Assembly: GCA_041609995.1 (NCBI GenBank)
Contig: JBFIPU010000009.1
Coordinates: forward strand, 1-51,440
Reading direction: 5' to 3'
Length of the DNA stretch: 51,440 nucleotides
Origin: JABDOU01 sp041609995
GTDB taxonomy: Bacteria > Actinomycetota > Acidimicrobiia > Spongiisociales > SHLN01
Part shown: in pieces, positions 42,145 through 51,124 of the stretch
Layout of the letters: every line of letters begins with the position of its first letter
Numbering within the stretch: the first letter of the stretch is position 1
The notes under the pieces: model-generated
The model's database searches: none
What the model was told of the DNA's origin: nothing
What the model saw: the letters and a program-made list of their open reading frames with translations, nothing else
Position numbers and translations under genes: made by a program

Positions 42145-43125
42145 ATGCGAGCAGTGTTGATCGACAAGGACGAAGACGGGTACCGGACATCTCTGACGGA
42201 GCTCGACGAAGCTCGATTGCCAGAAGGCGATGTGACCGTCGACGTCGAGTACTCGACCCTGAACTACAAAGACGCGCTGGCGATCACCGGCGCGTCCCCC
42301 GTCGTGCGCAGGTTTCCGATGGTGCCCGGCGTCGACCTGGCTGGAACAGTTGCCAAAAGTGCCTCGCCCGCCCATCGGGTGGGAGACCGGGTGCTCATCA
42401 ACGGCTGGGGGTTGGGGGAGACCCACTGGGGTGGTTTGGCCCAGCGGGCGCGGGTCTCTGCCGGCTGGCTCGTGCCGACCCCGGACGCTTTCACCTCCCG
42501 CCAGGCAATGGCCATCGGCACCGCCGGCTACACGGCGATGCTATGTGTGCTCGCGCTGGAAGAGGCAGGAGTGGCGCCTACCGACGGCGAGGTGGTCGTG
42601 AGCGGGGCCGGTGGCGGGGTTGGTGGGATTGCGATTTCGCTTCTTGCGCGGCTTGGCTACCAGGTGGTTGCTTCGACTGGCCGCCCCCATGAGGCCGAGT
42701 ATCTCCGGCGGCTGGGGGCAGCCGAGATCATGGACCGTACGGAGCTGTCTGAGCCGGGGCGCCCGCTCGGTCGGGAGCGGTGGGCGGGGGCGGTCGACAC
42801 CGTCGGCAGCCACACGCTCGCCAACATCTGCGCCACCACCAAATACGGCGGAACTGTGACTGCCTGCGGGCTCGCGGCGGGAATGGATTTCCCGGCGACG
42901 GTAGCTCCCTTCATCTTGCGGGGCGTCACCCTCAAAGGCATCGAGAGCGTCCACTGCCCGCCGACCCGGCGCCTTCTCGCCTGGGAGCGGCTCACCTCCG
43001 ACCTCGACCCGGCCCAGATCGAGCTGATGGTTTCCGAGGTCGGCATGTCCGAAGTCATTGATGTTGCGCCCCGGCTGCTGGCCGGCGAGGTGCGGGGAAG
43101 GCTGGTGGTCGATGTCAACCGATGA
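42145..43125 (+). CDS. AcuI/YhdH-type acrylyl-CoA reductase-like oxidoreductase
   Basis: 326-aa MDR-superfamily NADPH oxidoreductase of the AcuI/YhdH group. RLPEGDVTVDVEYSTLNYKDALAITG is the family's N-terminal hallmark, and GAGGGVGGIAISLLARLGYQV is the nucleotide-binding loop. The best-known activity is reduction of acryloyl-CoA to propionyl-CoA; the substrate is not proven here. ATG 42145 fits the family start, leaving one base (C) between tRNA-Leu and the start codon and no room for a normal ribosome site outside the tRNA. Confidence 0.88.
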   Translation: MRAVLIDKDEDGYRTSLTELDEARLPEGDVTVDVEYSTLNYKDALAITGASPVVRRFPMVPGVDLAGTVAKSASPAHRVGDRVLINGWGLGETHWGGLAQRARVSAGWLVPTPDAFTSRQAMAIGTAGYTAMLCVLALEEAGVAPTDGEVVVSGAGGGVGGIAISLLARLGYQVVASTGRPHEAEYLRRLGAAEIMDRTELSEPGRPLGRERWAGAVDTVGSHTLANICATTKYGGTVTACGLAAGMDFPATVAPFILRGVTLKGIESVHCPPTRRLLAWERLTSDLDPAQIELMVSEVGMSEVIDVAPRLLAGEVRGRLVVDVNR

Positions 43126-43173
43126 CCGGTGGTTTTCAGCATCGGTTCAGGTGGGCGCAGGAATACTTCGTTC

Positions 43174-43881
43174 ATGAAACAGACCCGCTCAGCTGTTGAG
43201 TGCGAGGGCCTCTCCAAGTACTACGGTGACCAGCTGGCCCTGGACGATGTCACCCTCTCGATCTTCTCGGGACAGGTGACCGGATTGCTCGGGCCCAACG
43301 GAGCCGGCAAGACCACTTTGATCAGAATCGTCACGACGATTCTGGCCCCGACGGCAGGCTCGTTCCGGGTGATGGGCATGGGGCCCTCGGAGGCGCCGGC
43401 CATCCGGGCGAGCATCGGTGTGATGCCGGAAAGCGCCGGCTACCCGCAACGGAAACGTGCGCTGGACCTGCTCACCCACCACGGCATGTTGTACGGGGCA
43501 ACTGAGGGCCAATCAAAAAGGCGGGCGGTGGAGTTGCTGAGCGAAGTGGGGTTGCGGGACCGGATGACCGATCACGTCGGAACGTACAGCCGGGGTATGC
43601 GGCAGCGGCTCGGGCTGGCCCGGGCGCTCATGAATCACCCCTCGGTGTTGATCCTCGACGAACCCACCCTCGGCCTCGACCCGGCCGGCCAACGGGACAT
43701 CCTCGATCTCGTCGACCATCTCGCCAGCGCGCGAGATGTCGCCGTATTGCTGTCGTCGCACCTGCTCGAAGAGATCCAGGGGATCTGTGATCGCGCCGTG
43801 ATCCTCGATCGGGGCCGGGTGGTGTTCGATGCCGGCATCACCACCAGCCTGTCGGAGACGTTCCGGGCGGTGACGACGTGA
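43174..43881 (+). CDS. ABC transporter ATP-binding protein
   Basis: 235 aa from ATG 43174 (an in-frame GTG at 43129 would add 15 residues). Walker A GPNGAGKTT, the signature YSRGMRQRLGLARAL, and Walker B LILDEPTLGLDP are intact. It belongs to the drug-export/ABC-2 type with a single nucleotide-binding domain. It is the first gene of a three-gene group with a permease and an exported protein. Confidence 0.9.
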   Translation: MKQTRSAVECEGLSKYYGDQLALDDVTLSIFSGQVTGLLGPNGAGKTTLIRIVTTILAPTAGSFRVMGMGPSEAPAIRASIGVMPESAGYPQRKRALDLLTHHGMLYGATEGQSKRRAVELLSEVGLRDRMTDHVGTYSRGMRQRLGLARALMNHPSVLILDEPTLGLDPAGQRDILDLVDHLASARDVAVLLSSHLLEEIQGICDRAVILDRGRVVFDAGITTSLSETFRAVTT

Positions 43882-44642
43882 GCGGCACCCGCCTCGTCGC
43901 CCGGGAGGAGTTGCGGGACACCTGGCTGCGGGGCTGGGCCCCGTGGCTGGTACTTGCTATCACATTGGCCTACAGCGCAGTTGCGGTAGGGCTCGCCTAC
44001 TCCAACCAGCTGAACCTGCTCGACGCCAAGGAGGGGCTGGCCATTGTCGTGCGCATGTCGGCCGGTGTGGGGATCCTTTTGGTCGTCCTCATCATGGCCG
44101 ACTCGATCAGCGGGATGCGGGAGCGATCGACCTTGGAGGCGGTATTGCTCACCCCGCTTCGTCATCAGGAGCTGGCCGCCGGCAAGCTGCTGGCCGCCAT
44201 CGTGGCCTGGGCCGTCGCCTTCGTCATCTCTGTCCCGTACCTCTATGTAATCGGACAGGGGGTGGGGAGGGCACTGATCGCCGTTGTCTCGTCGCTGGCT
44301 GTCGGGTTCTCCATGGCAGTGTTGCTGGGCGCGGGGGCCGGATGGCTCAGTGTCCGCTCGCGCTCGAACCTGCAGAGCCTCGGCACCGGTCTCGTGATCC
44401 TGGCAATTCTCACGATCCCCATGCTGCTCCCGGCGGCCGTACTGTCGAACCCGGTGGGTGAGTTTCTGCAGCGCATCGATCCGTTGTCGGCCGCCAACCA
44501 CCTGATCAATGCCCTCATCATCGACGAGCGCGCCCCGTTCAGCGAGATCTGGTGGATGATCAGCCCCGTCGCAGGAGCCTTGCTGGTGCTGTGGCTGTTT
44601 CTGGCCCAATCGGAGCGGATCGAGCTGGAGCCAGGAACATGA
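43878..44642 (+). CDS. ABC-2 type transporter permease
   Basis: 254 aa with about six hydrophobic helices, for example at about 23-42, 59-75, 100-122, 135-155, 170-190 and 230-248. GTG 43878 overlaps the ATPase stop by 4 nt, so the pair is coupled. The ISGMRERSTLEAVLLTPLRHQELAAGK loop after the second helix is a recurring ABC-2 membrane-protein feature. The substrate is unknown. Confidence 0.82.
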   Translation: MSGTRLVAREELRDTWLRGWAPWLVLAITLAYSAVAVGLAYSNQLNLLDAKEGLAIVVRMSAGVGILLVVLIMADSISGMRERSTLEAVLLTPLRHQELAAGKLLAAIVAWAVAFVISVPYLYVIGQGVGRALIAVVSSLAVGFSMAVLLGAGAGWLSVRSRSNLQSLGTGLVILAILTIPMLLPAAVLSNPVGEFLQRIDPLSAANHLINALIIDERAPFSEIWWMISPVAGALLVLWLFLAQSERIELEPGT

Positions 44643-45226
44643 GGCGACGAGCGCTCCGCACGGCAGCGGCTGTGTCGGTGGTTCTGGCCATGCTGTCGAT
44701 CGCACCGACCGCGGTGGCGGATCAGGTGGTGATCGACGTTTCCCCACTGGAGATCATGACCGAAATCGGGTCCGACCACGTGCTGGACGTGACCATCAGC
44801 AACACCGGATCCGGCCCGAGCGGTGCACTCATCGCCCACCTGGTAGTGATCGACCCGACCGGTGACGCCTCGGCCGACGCCGAAGATTGGACTCAGGGTC
44901 TCAGTCGGCGGATCGATGGCCTGGCCGCCGGCGAATCCATCGACATCGCCTGGGACGTGAAGCCGATCATGCCTGGCGACTTCATCGCCTTGATCAGCGT
45001 GGCGTCGTTGGACCCCACCCAAGCCGAGACCTCCACCAGCGCCGCAGTCCGCCTCACGGTAAGCCGGCCGGCGCTGCTCGTGAGCGGTGCCACCGTGCCG
45101 ACTGCGATGGCGATTCCGGTCGTTGTGCTGCTGGTGGCGCTGTGGATTCGGCGCCGGGAGGCCGGCCGGGTGGCGGGGCTGGCCGACGACTTCCCGAATC
45201 TCAACGATGAGCCGGCAGCCGCATGA
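44639..45226 (+). CDS. Exported, membrane-anchored protein linked to an ABC exporter
   Basis: 195 aa. Signal peptide (about 1-27), an extracellular beta-sandwich-like domain (about 30-140; VVIDVSPLEIMTEIGSDHVLDVTISNTGSG has the look of NEW3/CARDB-type domains), one transmembrane helix near 153-170 and a short basic/acidic tail. ATG 44639 overlaps the permease stop by 4 nt (ATGA), so it belongs to the transporter operon. It could be an accessory or substrate-binding subunit. The 3' end overlaps the convergent histidine kinase gene by 26 nt. Confidence 0.68.
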   Translation: MRRRALRTAAAVSVVLAMLSIAPTAVADQVVIDVSPLEIMTEIGSDHVLDVTISNTGSGPSGALIAHLVVIDPTGDASADAEDWTQGLSRRIDGLAAGESIDIAWDVKPIMPGDFIALISVASLDPTQAETSTSAAVRLTVSRPALLVSGATVPTAMAIPVVVLLVALWIRRREAGRVAGLADDFPNLNDEPAAA

Positions 45227-46538
45227 CAAAACGGGCGCCGGAGTCGTAATCGGGGTCTATCGAGATCGAACCGTCGTGGCGGACTGCGATCTCGAGAGCG
45301 ATTGCGAGGCCGAGTCCCGTTCCGCCATACCCCTGGCCGCGAGCGTCGTCCAGTCGGGCAAAGCGTTCGAACACCCGGTCCCGCTTGTCAGGCGGAATGC
45401 CGGGACCGTCGTCGGTCACCGTGATGACGGCGAAGCCGTTGTCCTCGGCGATCCCGAGCTCGATGCCCGAGGAGGCGTGCACGCGGGCGTTCTCCACCAG
45501 ATTGCGGATGGCTCGGCTGAGCTGCTGAGGATTACCGCTGGCCTGTACGGCATTCACGCCGCTCAAATCAACGCCCACGCCCTCGGCACGTGCGTTCTGG
45601 CCTTCCCGCAGCACCAGATCGTCCAGATCGACGATCTGGTGACGCCGGGCCGTCTCGCCGCTGTCGAAGCGGGCCAGCGCCAGTAGGTCTGACACCAGGT
45701 TCTGCAACGCGATGAGCTCTTCGCGGATACTCGCCAAGTCGACGTCGCCGGCTCCCTTGGTTTCGAGCTCGGTTCGGATGCGGGCGAGTGGGCTCCTGAG
45801 CTCGTGGGAAGCGTCGGCCACGAACCGCTGCTGGCGGCCAACGGCATTCTCCAACCGATCCAACATGTCGTTCATCGTCTCTGCCAGCCGCCGGATTTCG
45901 TCTTCACTGTCGGGAAGCGGTACCCGCCGGCTGAGCTCCGAGGCGCCGATGTCGGCCACCCGTGACCGGATCGACTCCACCGGTGCCAGGATGCGACCGA
46001 CCAGCCACCAGATGAGAGCCGTCATCACGATGAGCACGATTGGTATCGCCACAGCCAGTGAACCGGCCAGGGTCAGCAGGCCTTCGCCGAACTCGTCGAG
46101 GCTGCGCCCCAGGTGGAGGATGGCCGGGCCGTCGGCGGTGTCTACGGTCCGGGACAAAACCCGGAACGCGTCGTCGTCGACCGGCACGTTGTCGAGCGTA
46201 CGAATGCGGGAGGTGACGGTCCGGTCCCACTCGTCGGTGATGAAGTGGGCAGCCGAGCCTGGGCTCGACACCAGGATGTGGCCTTCGGAGTCGATCAGCT
46301 GGACGAATGCTCCCCGGGCCGTATCGGCGATGGCGTCGGGCGTCTCGCTGTGGGATGCCAGGAGGGTGGCGATGTCGGCGGCGCGGCCACGCAGCCCCGC
46401 ATCGAGGTTGGCCAGGGTCTGCTGGCGCTGCACGAGTAGCAGCGTCCCGGCGGTTGCGATCAACACCACGGCGACGACCGAGGTGGCGAGGGCGGTGGTG
46501 CGGAACCGGATGCCGTCCCGGTCGATGCGCCTAGCCAC
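45201..46538 (-). CDS. Sensor histidine kinase (two-component system 1)
   Basis: 445 aa. Two transmembrane helices (about 15-36 and 157-180) flank an extracellular sensor of about 120 residues; then HAMP (about 181-235), HisKA with phospho-acceptor H245 in DASHELRSPL, and HATPase with NLVENA, DDGPGIPP and GGTGLGLAIA. It overlaps the response regulator by 8 nt and is downstream of it on the minus strand. Confidence 0.93.
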   Translation of the reverse strand: MARRIDRDGIRFRTTALATSVVAVVLIATAGTLLLVQRQQTLANLDAGLRGRAADIATLLASHSETPDAIADTARGAFVQLIDSEGHILVSSPGSAAHFITDEWDRTVTSRIRTLDNVPVDDDAFRVLSRTVDTADGPAILHLGRSLDEFGEGLLTLAGSLAVAIPIVLIVMTALIWWLVGRILAPVESIRSRVADIGASELSRRVPLPDSEDEIRRLAETMNDMLDRLENAVGRQQRFVADASHELRSPLARIRTELETKGAGDVDLASIREELIALQNLVSDLLALARFDSGETARRHQIVDLDDLVLREGQNARAEGVGVDLSGVNAVQASGNPQQLSRAIRNLVENARVHASSGIELGIAEDNGFAVITVTDDGPGIPPDKRDRVFERFARLDDARGQGYGGTGLGLAIALEIAVRHDGSISIDPDYDSGARFVMRLPAHR

Positions 46539-47205
46539 CGTCGGCCTCCAGTCGGTAGCCGACCCCTCGCACCGTCTCGATGGCCCGGCGGCCGAACGGC
46601 TCGTCGATCTTGGTGCGAAGCCGTCGCACGTAGACCTCGACGATGTTGGGATCTCCCTCGAATTCGTAGTCCCACACGCCCCGCAGGATCTCGGACTTGG
46701 ACTGTACCTGGCCCGCCCGGCGGAGCAGAAACTCGAGTACGTCGAATTGACGGGCCGTCAGCACGATCTCTTCCGAGCCGCGCCATACCCGGCGCTCGCC
46801 CGGGTCGATCCGCAGGTCACCCGCCGAGACCGGAACCGGGTTCCTGCCTATGCGCCGGAGCAATGCCCGGACATGGGCCACCAACACCGGAAAGGAGAAT
46901 GGCTTCGTGAGGTAGTCGTCGGCGCCGGTGTCGAGGGCTTCGGCTTCGTCGTATTCACCGTCTTTGGCGGTCAGGATCAGGATCGGGGTCCAGTCGCCCG
47001 CTTCCCGCAGGTCGGCACAGATCTGATACCCGTTGCGTCCGGGCAGCAAGATATCGAGGATGATGAGGTCGTAACCACCCTCGAGGGCCATCAACAGGCC
47101 AGTGGTTCCGTCGAGCGCCACTTCGACGTTGAAACCCTCCGCTTCCAGGCCCCGGCGAGTTGCGGTTGCGATCTTCTTGTCGTCTTCGACGATCAGCAAC
47201 TTCAC
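46531..47205 (-). CDS. OmpR-family response regulator (two-component system 1)
   Basis: 224 aa. Receiver domain with D51 as phospho-acceptor in LIILDILLPGRNG, K at the KPF motif, and a C-terminal winged helix (about 128-222) with VEVYVRRLRTKID. The start ATG is at 47205. It is divergent from a PepSY-domain gene across 140 bp that contain 11-bp-spaced direct repeats, a likely operator. Confidence 0.94.
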   Translation of the reverse strand: MKLLIVEDDKKIATATRRGLEAEGFNVEVALDGTTGLLMALEGGYDLIILDILLPGRNGYQICADLREAGDWTPILILTAKDGEYDEAEALDTGADDYLTKPFSFPVLVAHVRALLRRIGRNPVPVSAGDLRIDPGERRVWRGSEEIVLTARQFDVLEFLLRRAGQVQSKSEILRGVWDYEFEGDPNIVEVYVRRLRTKIDEPFGRRAIETVRGVGYRLEADGG

Positions 47206-47236
47206 ATCCCCATTGTGGCAGGTGGTGCTGACGCCT

Positions 47237-47304
47237 ACCTGAACAAGACCTGACCTCTGCGCGCGAGGAGCGCTCGAGTTGCGAGTGTGTCAGGTTCCCG
47301 TCAG
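47237..47304. promoter_or_regulatory. Paired 11-bp-spaced direct repeats, likely OmpR-type sites
   Basis: ACCTGA occurs at 47237-47242 and again at 47248-47253 (11-bp period). On the other side GTCAG occurs at 47289-47293 and 47300-47304 (also 11 bp), the first extended as TCAGGT, the reverse complement of ACCTGA. This head-to-tail spacing is what OmpR-family dimers recognise. It lies between response regulator 1 and the PepSY gene, so it could control both. Confidence 0.55.
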
Positions 47305-47345
47305 CGTACGCCCGTTACGTTGCTCGTGAGTGGAAGGGATAGAGC

Positions 47346-47693
47346 ATGAGGAAGCCGACCAGAATCGCCGCTGGGGCGATCGTGGCCGGCGCCCTGGCGC
47401 TGGCAGCAACCGGCGCTTTTGCAGATTCGGCAACGCCGGCTGCGTCCGGCCAATCCGAAGGGCCCGACACTCCCATATCGGGTGGAGCCCTCGACCGTGC
47501 CAGCGAGGCTGCCCTCGCCCACATCGGTCAAGGCTCGGTGACCGACACAGAAGTCGAGGACGAAGAGTCCTATTACGAGGTCGAAGTCACTCGCGACGAT
47601 GGAAGCCAGGTCGACGTACAGCTCGACCGTGAGTTCAGCGTCGTGGGGACGGATGACGACGGCCGCCAGGACGAAGGTCCTGACGACGACTAG
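47346..47693 (+). CDS. Secreted PepSY-domain protein
   Basis: 115 aa. Signal peptide ending near AFADSA (about residue 26), then a PepSY-like unit (ALAHIGQGSVTDTEVEDEESYYEVEVTRDDGSQVDVQLDREFSVVG), and an acidic tail. AAGGGA lies about 13 nt upstream of the ATG. It is divergent from two-component system 1, an arrangement in which a PepSY protein is often target or modulator of the kinase. That link is inferred. Confidence 0.75.
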   Translation: MRKPTRIAAGAIVAGALALAATGAFADSATPAASGQSEGPDTPISGGALDRASEAALAHIGQGSVTDTEVEDEESYYEVEVTRDDGSQVDVQLDREFSVVGTDDDGRQDEGPDDD

Positions 47694-47726
47694 GCAGCTA
47701 GTCCCGACATGAACGACAGCTCGGCA

Positions 47727-48866
47727 TCAGATGCCGAGCTGTCGCGCGGCCAGGTCCCGCATGATTTCCTCACTGCCGCCACCGATGGCGTTGACCCGCA
47801 CCTCTCGATAGATCCGCTCGACCGGGTTGCCGCGTAGGTAGGAGGCACCACCCAGGATCTGGGCAGCTTCGCGAGCGCAGAACTCCATGGTGAGGCTGGC
47901 CTGTACCTTGGCTTCGGCCAGTTCGGCCACGACGTGGTCGTGCTGCGAGACCTGCCATGCCAGCTTCTCCATCCACGCCCGCGTGGCGTTGATCATGCGG
48001 TCCATCTCGACGAGCTTGTGGCGGATCACCTGGTGGTCGGCGAGCCGGGCGCCGAACGTCTGGCGATCGCGGGCCCAGGCCAGCGCCTCGTCGAAGCAGA
48101 TGCGTGAGGCACCGACCATGCCGGCGATCATGAAGAGCCGTTCGTAGTTGAAGTTCTCCATGATGATCTTGAACCCGCCGTTTTCGGTGCCCAGCAAGTA
48201 TTCGGCCGGCACGCGGCAGTCGTCGAAGTAGAGCGTGGCGGTGTCCGAGCTCCACCAACCCATCTTTTCCAACGGCGTGGTCCAGAAGCCCGGCACGCGG
48301 GTGGGGACCACCAGCATCGACACGCCTGCCGCCCCCGGGCCGCCGGTTCGCACCGCAGTGGAGATGTAGTCGGCCCGCATGCCGGAAGTGATGAACGTCT
48401 TCTGCCCGTTGACCACGTAGTCGTCGCCCTCGCGGACGGCCGTCGTCTGCAGGTTGGCCACGTCGGATCCCCCGCCGGGCTCGGTGATGGCGAGGGCACA
48501 GATCAGATCGCCGGAGAGCATTCCGGGCAGGATCTCCTCTTTCACCTTGTCGGATCCCGCTCGTTGGATCGGGGGGGCACCGATGTAATTGGAGAAGAGA
48601 CCGGCGGCCACTCCACCGCTCGACTGCGCCAGCTCCTCCGAGAGAATGCAGAACAACAGCGGATCGTGCTCGCCCAGCCCTCCGTATTGCTCGTCGAATC
48701 CGATGCCGAAGAGCCCGATCTCTCCTGCCTTCTTGTAGACCTCGCGGGGAAACTCGCCCGCCTCGTCCCACTCGTTGACGTACGGTGCCAGCTCGTTGGC
48801 CACGAAGTCGCGTATCGTGCGGCGGAACAAGTCGTGTTCCTCGGTGTAGATCGGCAGTTCCGTCAT
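47727..48866 (-). CDS. Acyl-CoA dehydrogenase
   Basis: FAD-dependent first step of fatty-acid beta-oxidation. ALAITEPGGGSDVANLQTTA and FITSGMRADYIS are the FAD/substrate motifs, and the C-terminal EVRVNAIGGGSEEIM matches the terminal signature. 379 aa. It overlaps the histidine kinase 2 gene by 4 nt and is the last gene of that operon. The catalytic base was not pinned down; chain-length specificity is unknown. Confidence 0.93.
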   Translation of the reverse strand: MTELPIYTEEHDLFRRTIRDFVANELAPYVNEWDEAGEFPREVYKKAGEIGLFGIGFDEQYGGLGEHDPLLFCILSEELAQSSGGVAAGLFSNYIGAPPIQRAGSDKVKEEILPGMLSGDLICALAITEPGGGSDVANLQTTAVREGDDYVVNGQKTFITSGMRADYISTAVRTGGPGAAGVSMLVVPTRVPGFWTTPLEKMGWWSSDTATLYFDDCRVPAEYLLGTENGGFKIIMENFNYERLFMIAGMVGASRICFDEALAWARDRQTFGARLADHQVIRHKLVEMDRMINATRAWMEKLAWQVSQHDHVVAELAEAKVQASLTMEFCAREAAQILGGASYLRGNPVERIYREVRVNAIGGGSEEIMRDLAARQLGI

Positions 48867-50023
48867 AGCGGTCTCCTCGGCTCTGTCTCCGTGACGTCGT
48901 GGGTGGCGGTTCCCGGCCTGATATCAGACAGGTCGATGGTGACGGTAGTGCCCTGATCGGCCTTGCTGTCGATGGAAATCCTGCCACCGTGGGCGCGGAC
49001 CAGGTTACGACTGATCGTCAGGCCCAGGCCGGAACCGGAGGACGTGGCCCCTTTTTGGAATCGCTCGAATACCCGGTCGAGGTCCTCCTCTGCGATCCCG
49101 ATGCCGGTGTCGGACACCTCGAGCACGGCACCCCGGTCCTGGGGCCTGGTGGTGACCAGCAACTCTCCCCCCTCGGGCATCGCCCGTATCGAGTTGTTGA
49201 CGAGGTTGGTGATCACTTCTCGTACACGGACCGGATCGAGAACGAGCTCTACCGGTTCGGCTTCCACGCGAATGTTCACGCCGGCTTCCGCCGCTCGCCT
49301 CCGATAGGAGTCGGCCACGTCGGCCACCAGCACGGCGAGGTCGGTCGGCTCGGGGTGGAGCTGGAGCGCGCCGGCCTCCAGCAAGCTCAAGGTGCGGAGG
49401 TCCTCCAGCAGTCGCTCCATGACTGCCACTTCGCCCATCAATGGCTCCAGGTTGTCACGGTCCAGCGTGTGGACGCCGTCGAGCATCGCCTCGATCTCTG
49501 CTCGCAATACGGTGAGGGGGGTGCGCAGCTCGTGGCCCAGGTCGGCCAGGAGCTGGCGGCGCTGGCGGTCGGACGACTCCAGTCGGCCGGCCATGTCGTT
49601 GAAGGACTGGACGGCCCGGCGAGTGGCGGGTGAGCCGGACACGTCCACCCGCACCGAGTAGTCGCCGTCTGCCAGCTCGCCGGCTGCTCGCATCAAATCG
49701 CGAATGGGACGCCACGACCGGGCTCCGAGTTGGACGAGTACATAGACCAGCAGGGCGAACACGATCGGCGTGAGCAGCACCACCAGGATGCCCGTCGCCA
49801 GCTTGACGGCACTGAAGACGACCGAGACCAGGGCACCGAGTGCGATCATCACAATGGCGAACATGGCCACCAAGACGAGCGCCTTGACCGCCATGGTGCG
49901 GCCGAACCGGCTCCACGCCTCCCGGCCCTGTCCGGGCGCCGCCCACCACTCGTCGCCCTGGCGCCACCACTCGGGGGGCGGTCCCGACCAGTCGTGCTTC
50001 CACGGGGGGCGGCGCCTACTCAT
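48863..50023 (-). CDS. Sensor histidine kinase (two-component system 2)
   Basis: 386 aa from ATG 50023. Trp/Pro-rich cytoplasmic N-terminus (DWSGPPPEWWRQGDEWW), two closely spaced transmembrane helices (about 47-69 and 76-99) with almost no extracellular loop, HAMP-like linker, HisKA with H164 in DLGHELRTPL, and HATPase with NLVNNSIRA, DTGIGIAE and GSGLGLTIS. The very short loop suggests sensing inside the membrane or by a partner. It overlaps the regulator by 8 nt and the dehydrogenase by 4 nt. Confidence 0.93.
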   Translation of the reverse strand: MSRRRPPWKHDWSGPPPEWWRQGDEWWAAPGQGREAWSRFGRTMAVKALVLVAMFAIVMIALGALVSVVFSAVKLATGILVVLLTPIVFALLVYVLVQLGARSWRPIRDLMRAAGELADGDYSVRVDVSGSPATRRAVQSFNDMAGRLESSDRQRRQLLADLGHELRTPLTVLRAEIEAMLDGVHTLDRDNLEPLMGEVAVMERLLEDLRTLSLLEAGALQLHPEPTDLAVLVADVADSYRRRAAEAGVNIRVEAEPVELVLDPVRVREVITNLVNNSIRAMPEGGELLVTTRPQDRGAVLEVSDTGIGIAEEDLDRVFERFQKGATSSGSGLGLTISRNLVRAHGGRISIDSKADQGTTVTIDLSDIRPGTATHDVTETEPRRPL

Positions 50024-50705
50024 CGGCGAACTTGTAGCCGACGCCGTACACCGTGAGGATGTAGCCGGGCCGGCCGGGGTCGGGCTCGATCTTCTTTCGC
50101 AAGTTCTTGACGTGGGCGTCGACCGAACGTTCATATGACTCGAAGGAGATTCCTTTGATGAGTTCGAGCAGTTGGGCACGGGTGTAGATGCGGCCTGGAT
50201 GCCGGGCCAGTGTCACCAGCAGTTCGAATTCGGATGAGGTCAGCTCGACGTTCTCGCCGGCCACCTCGACCCGCATCTTGGGGATGTCGATGACCACATC
50301 CCGGGCGGTGATCACGTCTCCGCCCCCGATGGTGTTCTCGGCCCGCCGGAGCAGGGCGCGGATGCGGGCCACCAGTTCTTTGGGGGAGAAGGGTTTGGTT
50401 ACGTAATCGTCGGCGCCCAGTTCAAGGCCGACCACACGATCGGTCTCTTCGGTACGGGCCGTGAGCATGATGATCGGTACCGATGAGGTCTGGCGCAGCC
50501 GGCGGGTGACATCGAGCCCGTCGATGCCGGGCAGGCCCAGATCCATGAGAATCATGTCCGGGCGCTCGGCCCGGGCCAGCGAGAGGGCGGTGGCCCCGTC
50601 GGTCGCCTCGACCACGGCGAAGCCCGCCTCGGTCAGGTAATCCCTGATGAGGCGGGCGATCTTCAGTTCGTCTTCGACGACGAGGACCTTCTTCACCCTC
50701 TGCAT
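50016..50705 (-). CDS. OmpR-family response regulator (two-component system 2)
   Basis: 229 aa. Receiver with phospho-acceptor D55 in MILMDLGLPG and K at KPF; C-terminal winged helix (about 130-226) with SYERSVDAHVKNLRKKIE. Start ATG 50705, with a GTG three codons later as an alternative; the longer frame upstream overlaps the small membrane protein and is not coding. It overlaps the kinase by 8 nt. Confidence 0.94.
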   Translation of the reverse strand: MQRVKKVLVVEDELKIARLIRDYLTEAGFAVVEATDGATALSLARAERPDMILMDLGLPGIDGLDVTRRLRQTSSVPIIMLTARTEETDRVVGLELGADDYVTKPFSPKELVARIRALLRRAENTIGGGDVITARDVVIDIPKMRVEVAGENVELTSSEFELLVTLARHPGRIYTRAQLLELIKGISFESYERSVDAHVKNLRKKIEPDPGRPGYILTVYGVGYKFADE

Positions 50706-50716
50706 TCTGACAGCTC

Positions 50717-51082
50717 TTACTCGATGTCCTCGACCCAGCTGTCGACCTCCCGCCGAGCGTGGGTCATCCGGTGCCACTCCTCGAACCTCTCCTCCTCGGA
50801 GGGACCGCTTTCCTCCTGCTCGGTGCGGTTCTTCCGGCCGCTCGGCATCCAACGGATATCGGGCCGGCTCCAGGCGCCAAACGCAGGGTGGCCGTATCCG
50901 CCCAAGCGATGCTTGGCTCCCAGCCCCCGGGCAATGAACCCGAAGAGCATGAAGAAGAACACGACCTTGGCGATGAAGAAGAAGGGTGCCAGTAGCAGGG
51001 CTCCCACTCCCAGTGCCGAACCGTTGGCGAATAGTGAGACCAATCCGATCACTGCCAGGATGGCCACGACGACACGAAACAT
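50717..51082 (-). CDS. Small membrane protein upstream of two-component system 2
   Basis: 121 aa. Two hydrophobic segments (about 3-22 and 24-55) then a charged, Glu/Arg-rich tail. ATG 51082 is followed directly by the first helix. It is the first gene of the two-component system 2 group, 11 nt before the regulator. I do not recognise a family. It may be a partner of the kinase, which has little extracellular sensor of its own. Confidence 0.6.
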   Translation of the reverse strand: MFRVVVAILAVIGLVSLFANGSALGVGALLLAPFFFIAKVVFFFMLFGFIARGLGAKHRLGGYGHPAFGAWSRPDIRWMPSGRKNRTEQEESGPSEEERFEEWHRMTHARREVDSWVEDIE

Positions 51083-51124
51083 GTTGCTCCTCTCTCTGAA
51101 TCGTCATGGACAAAGGTCGTCGAC

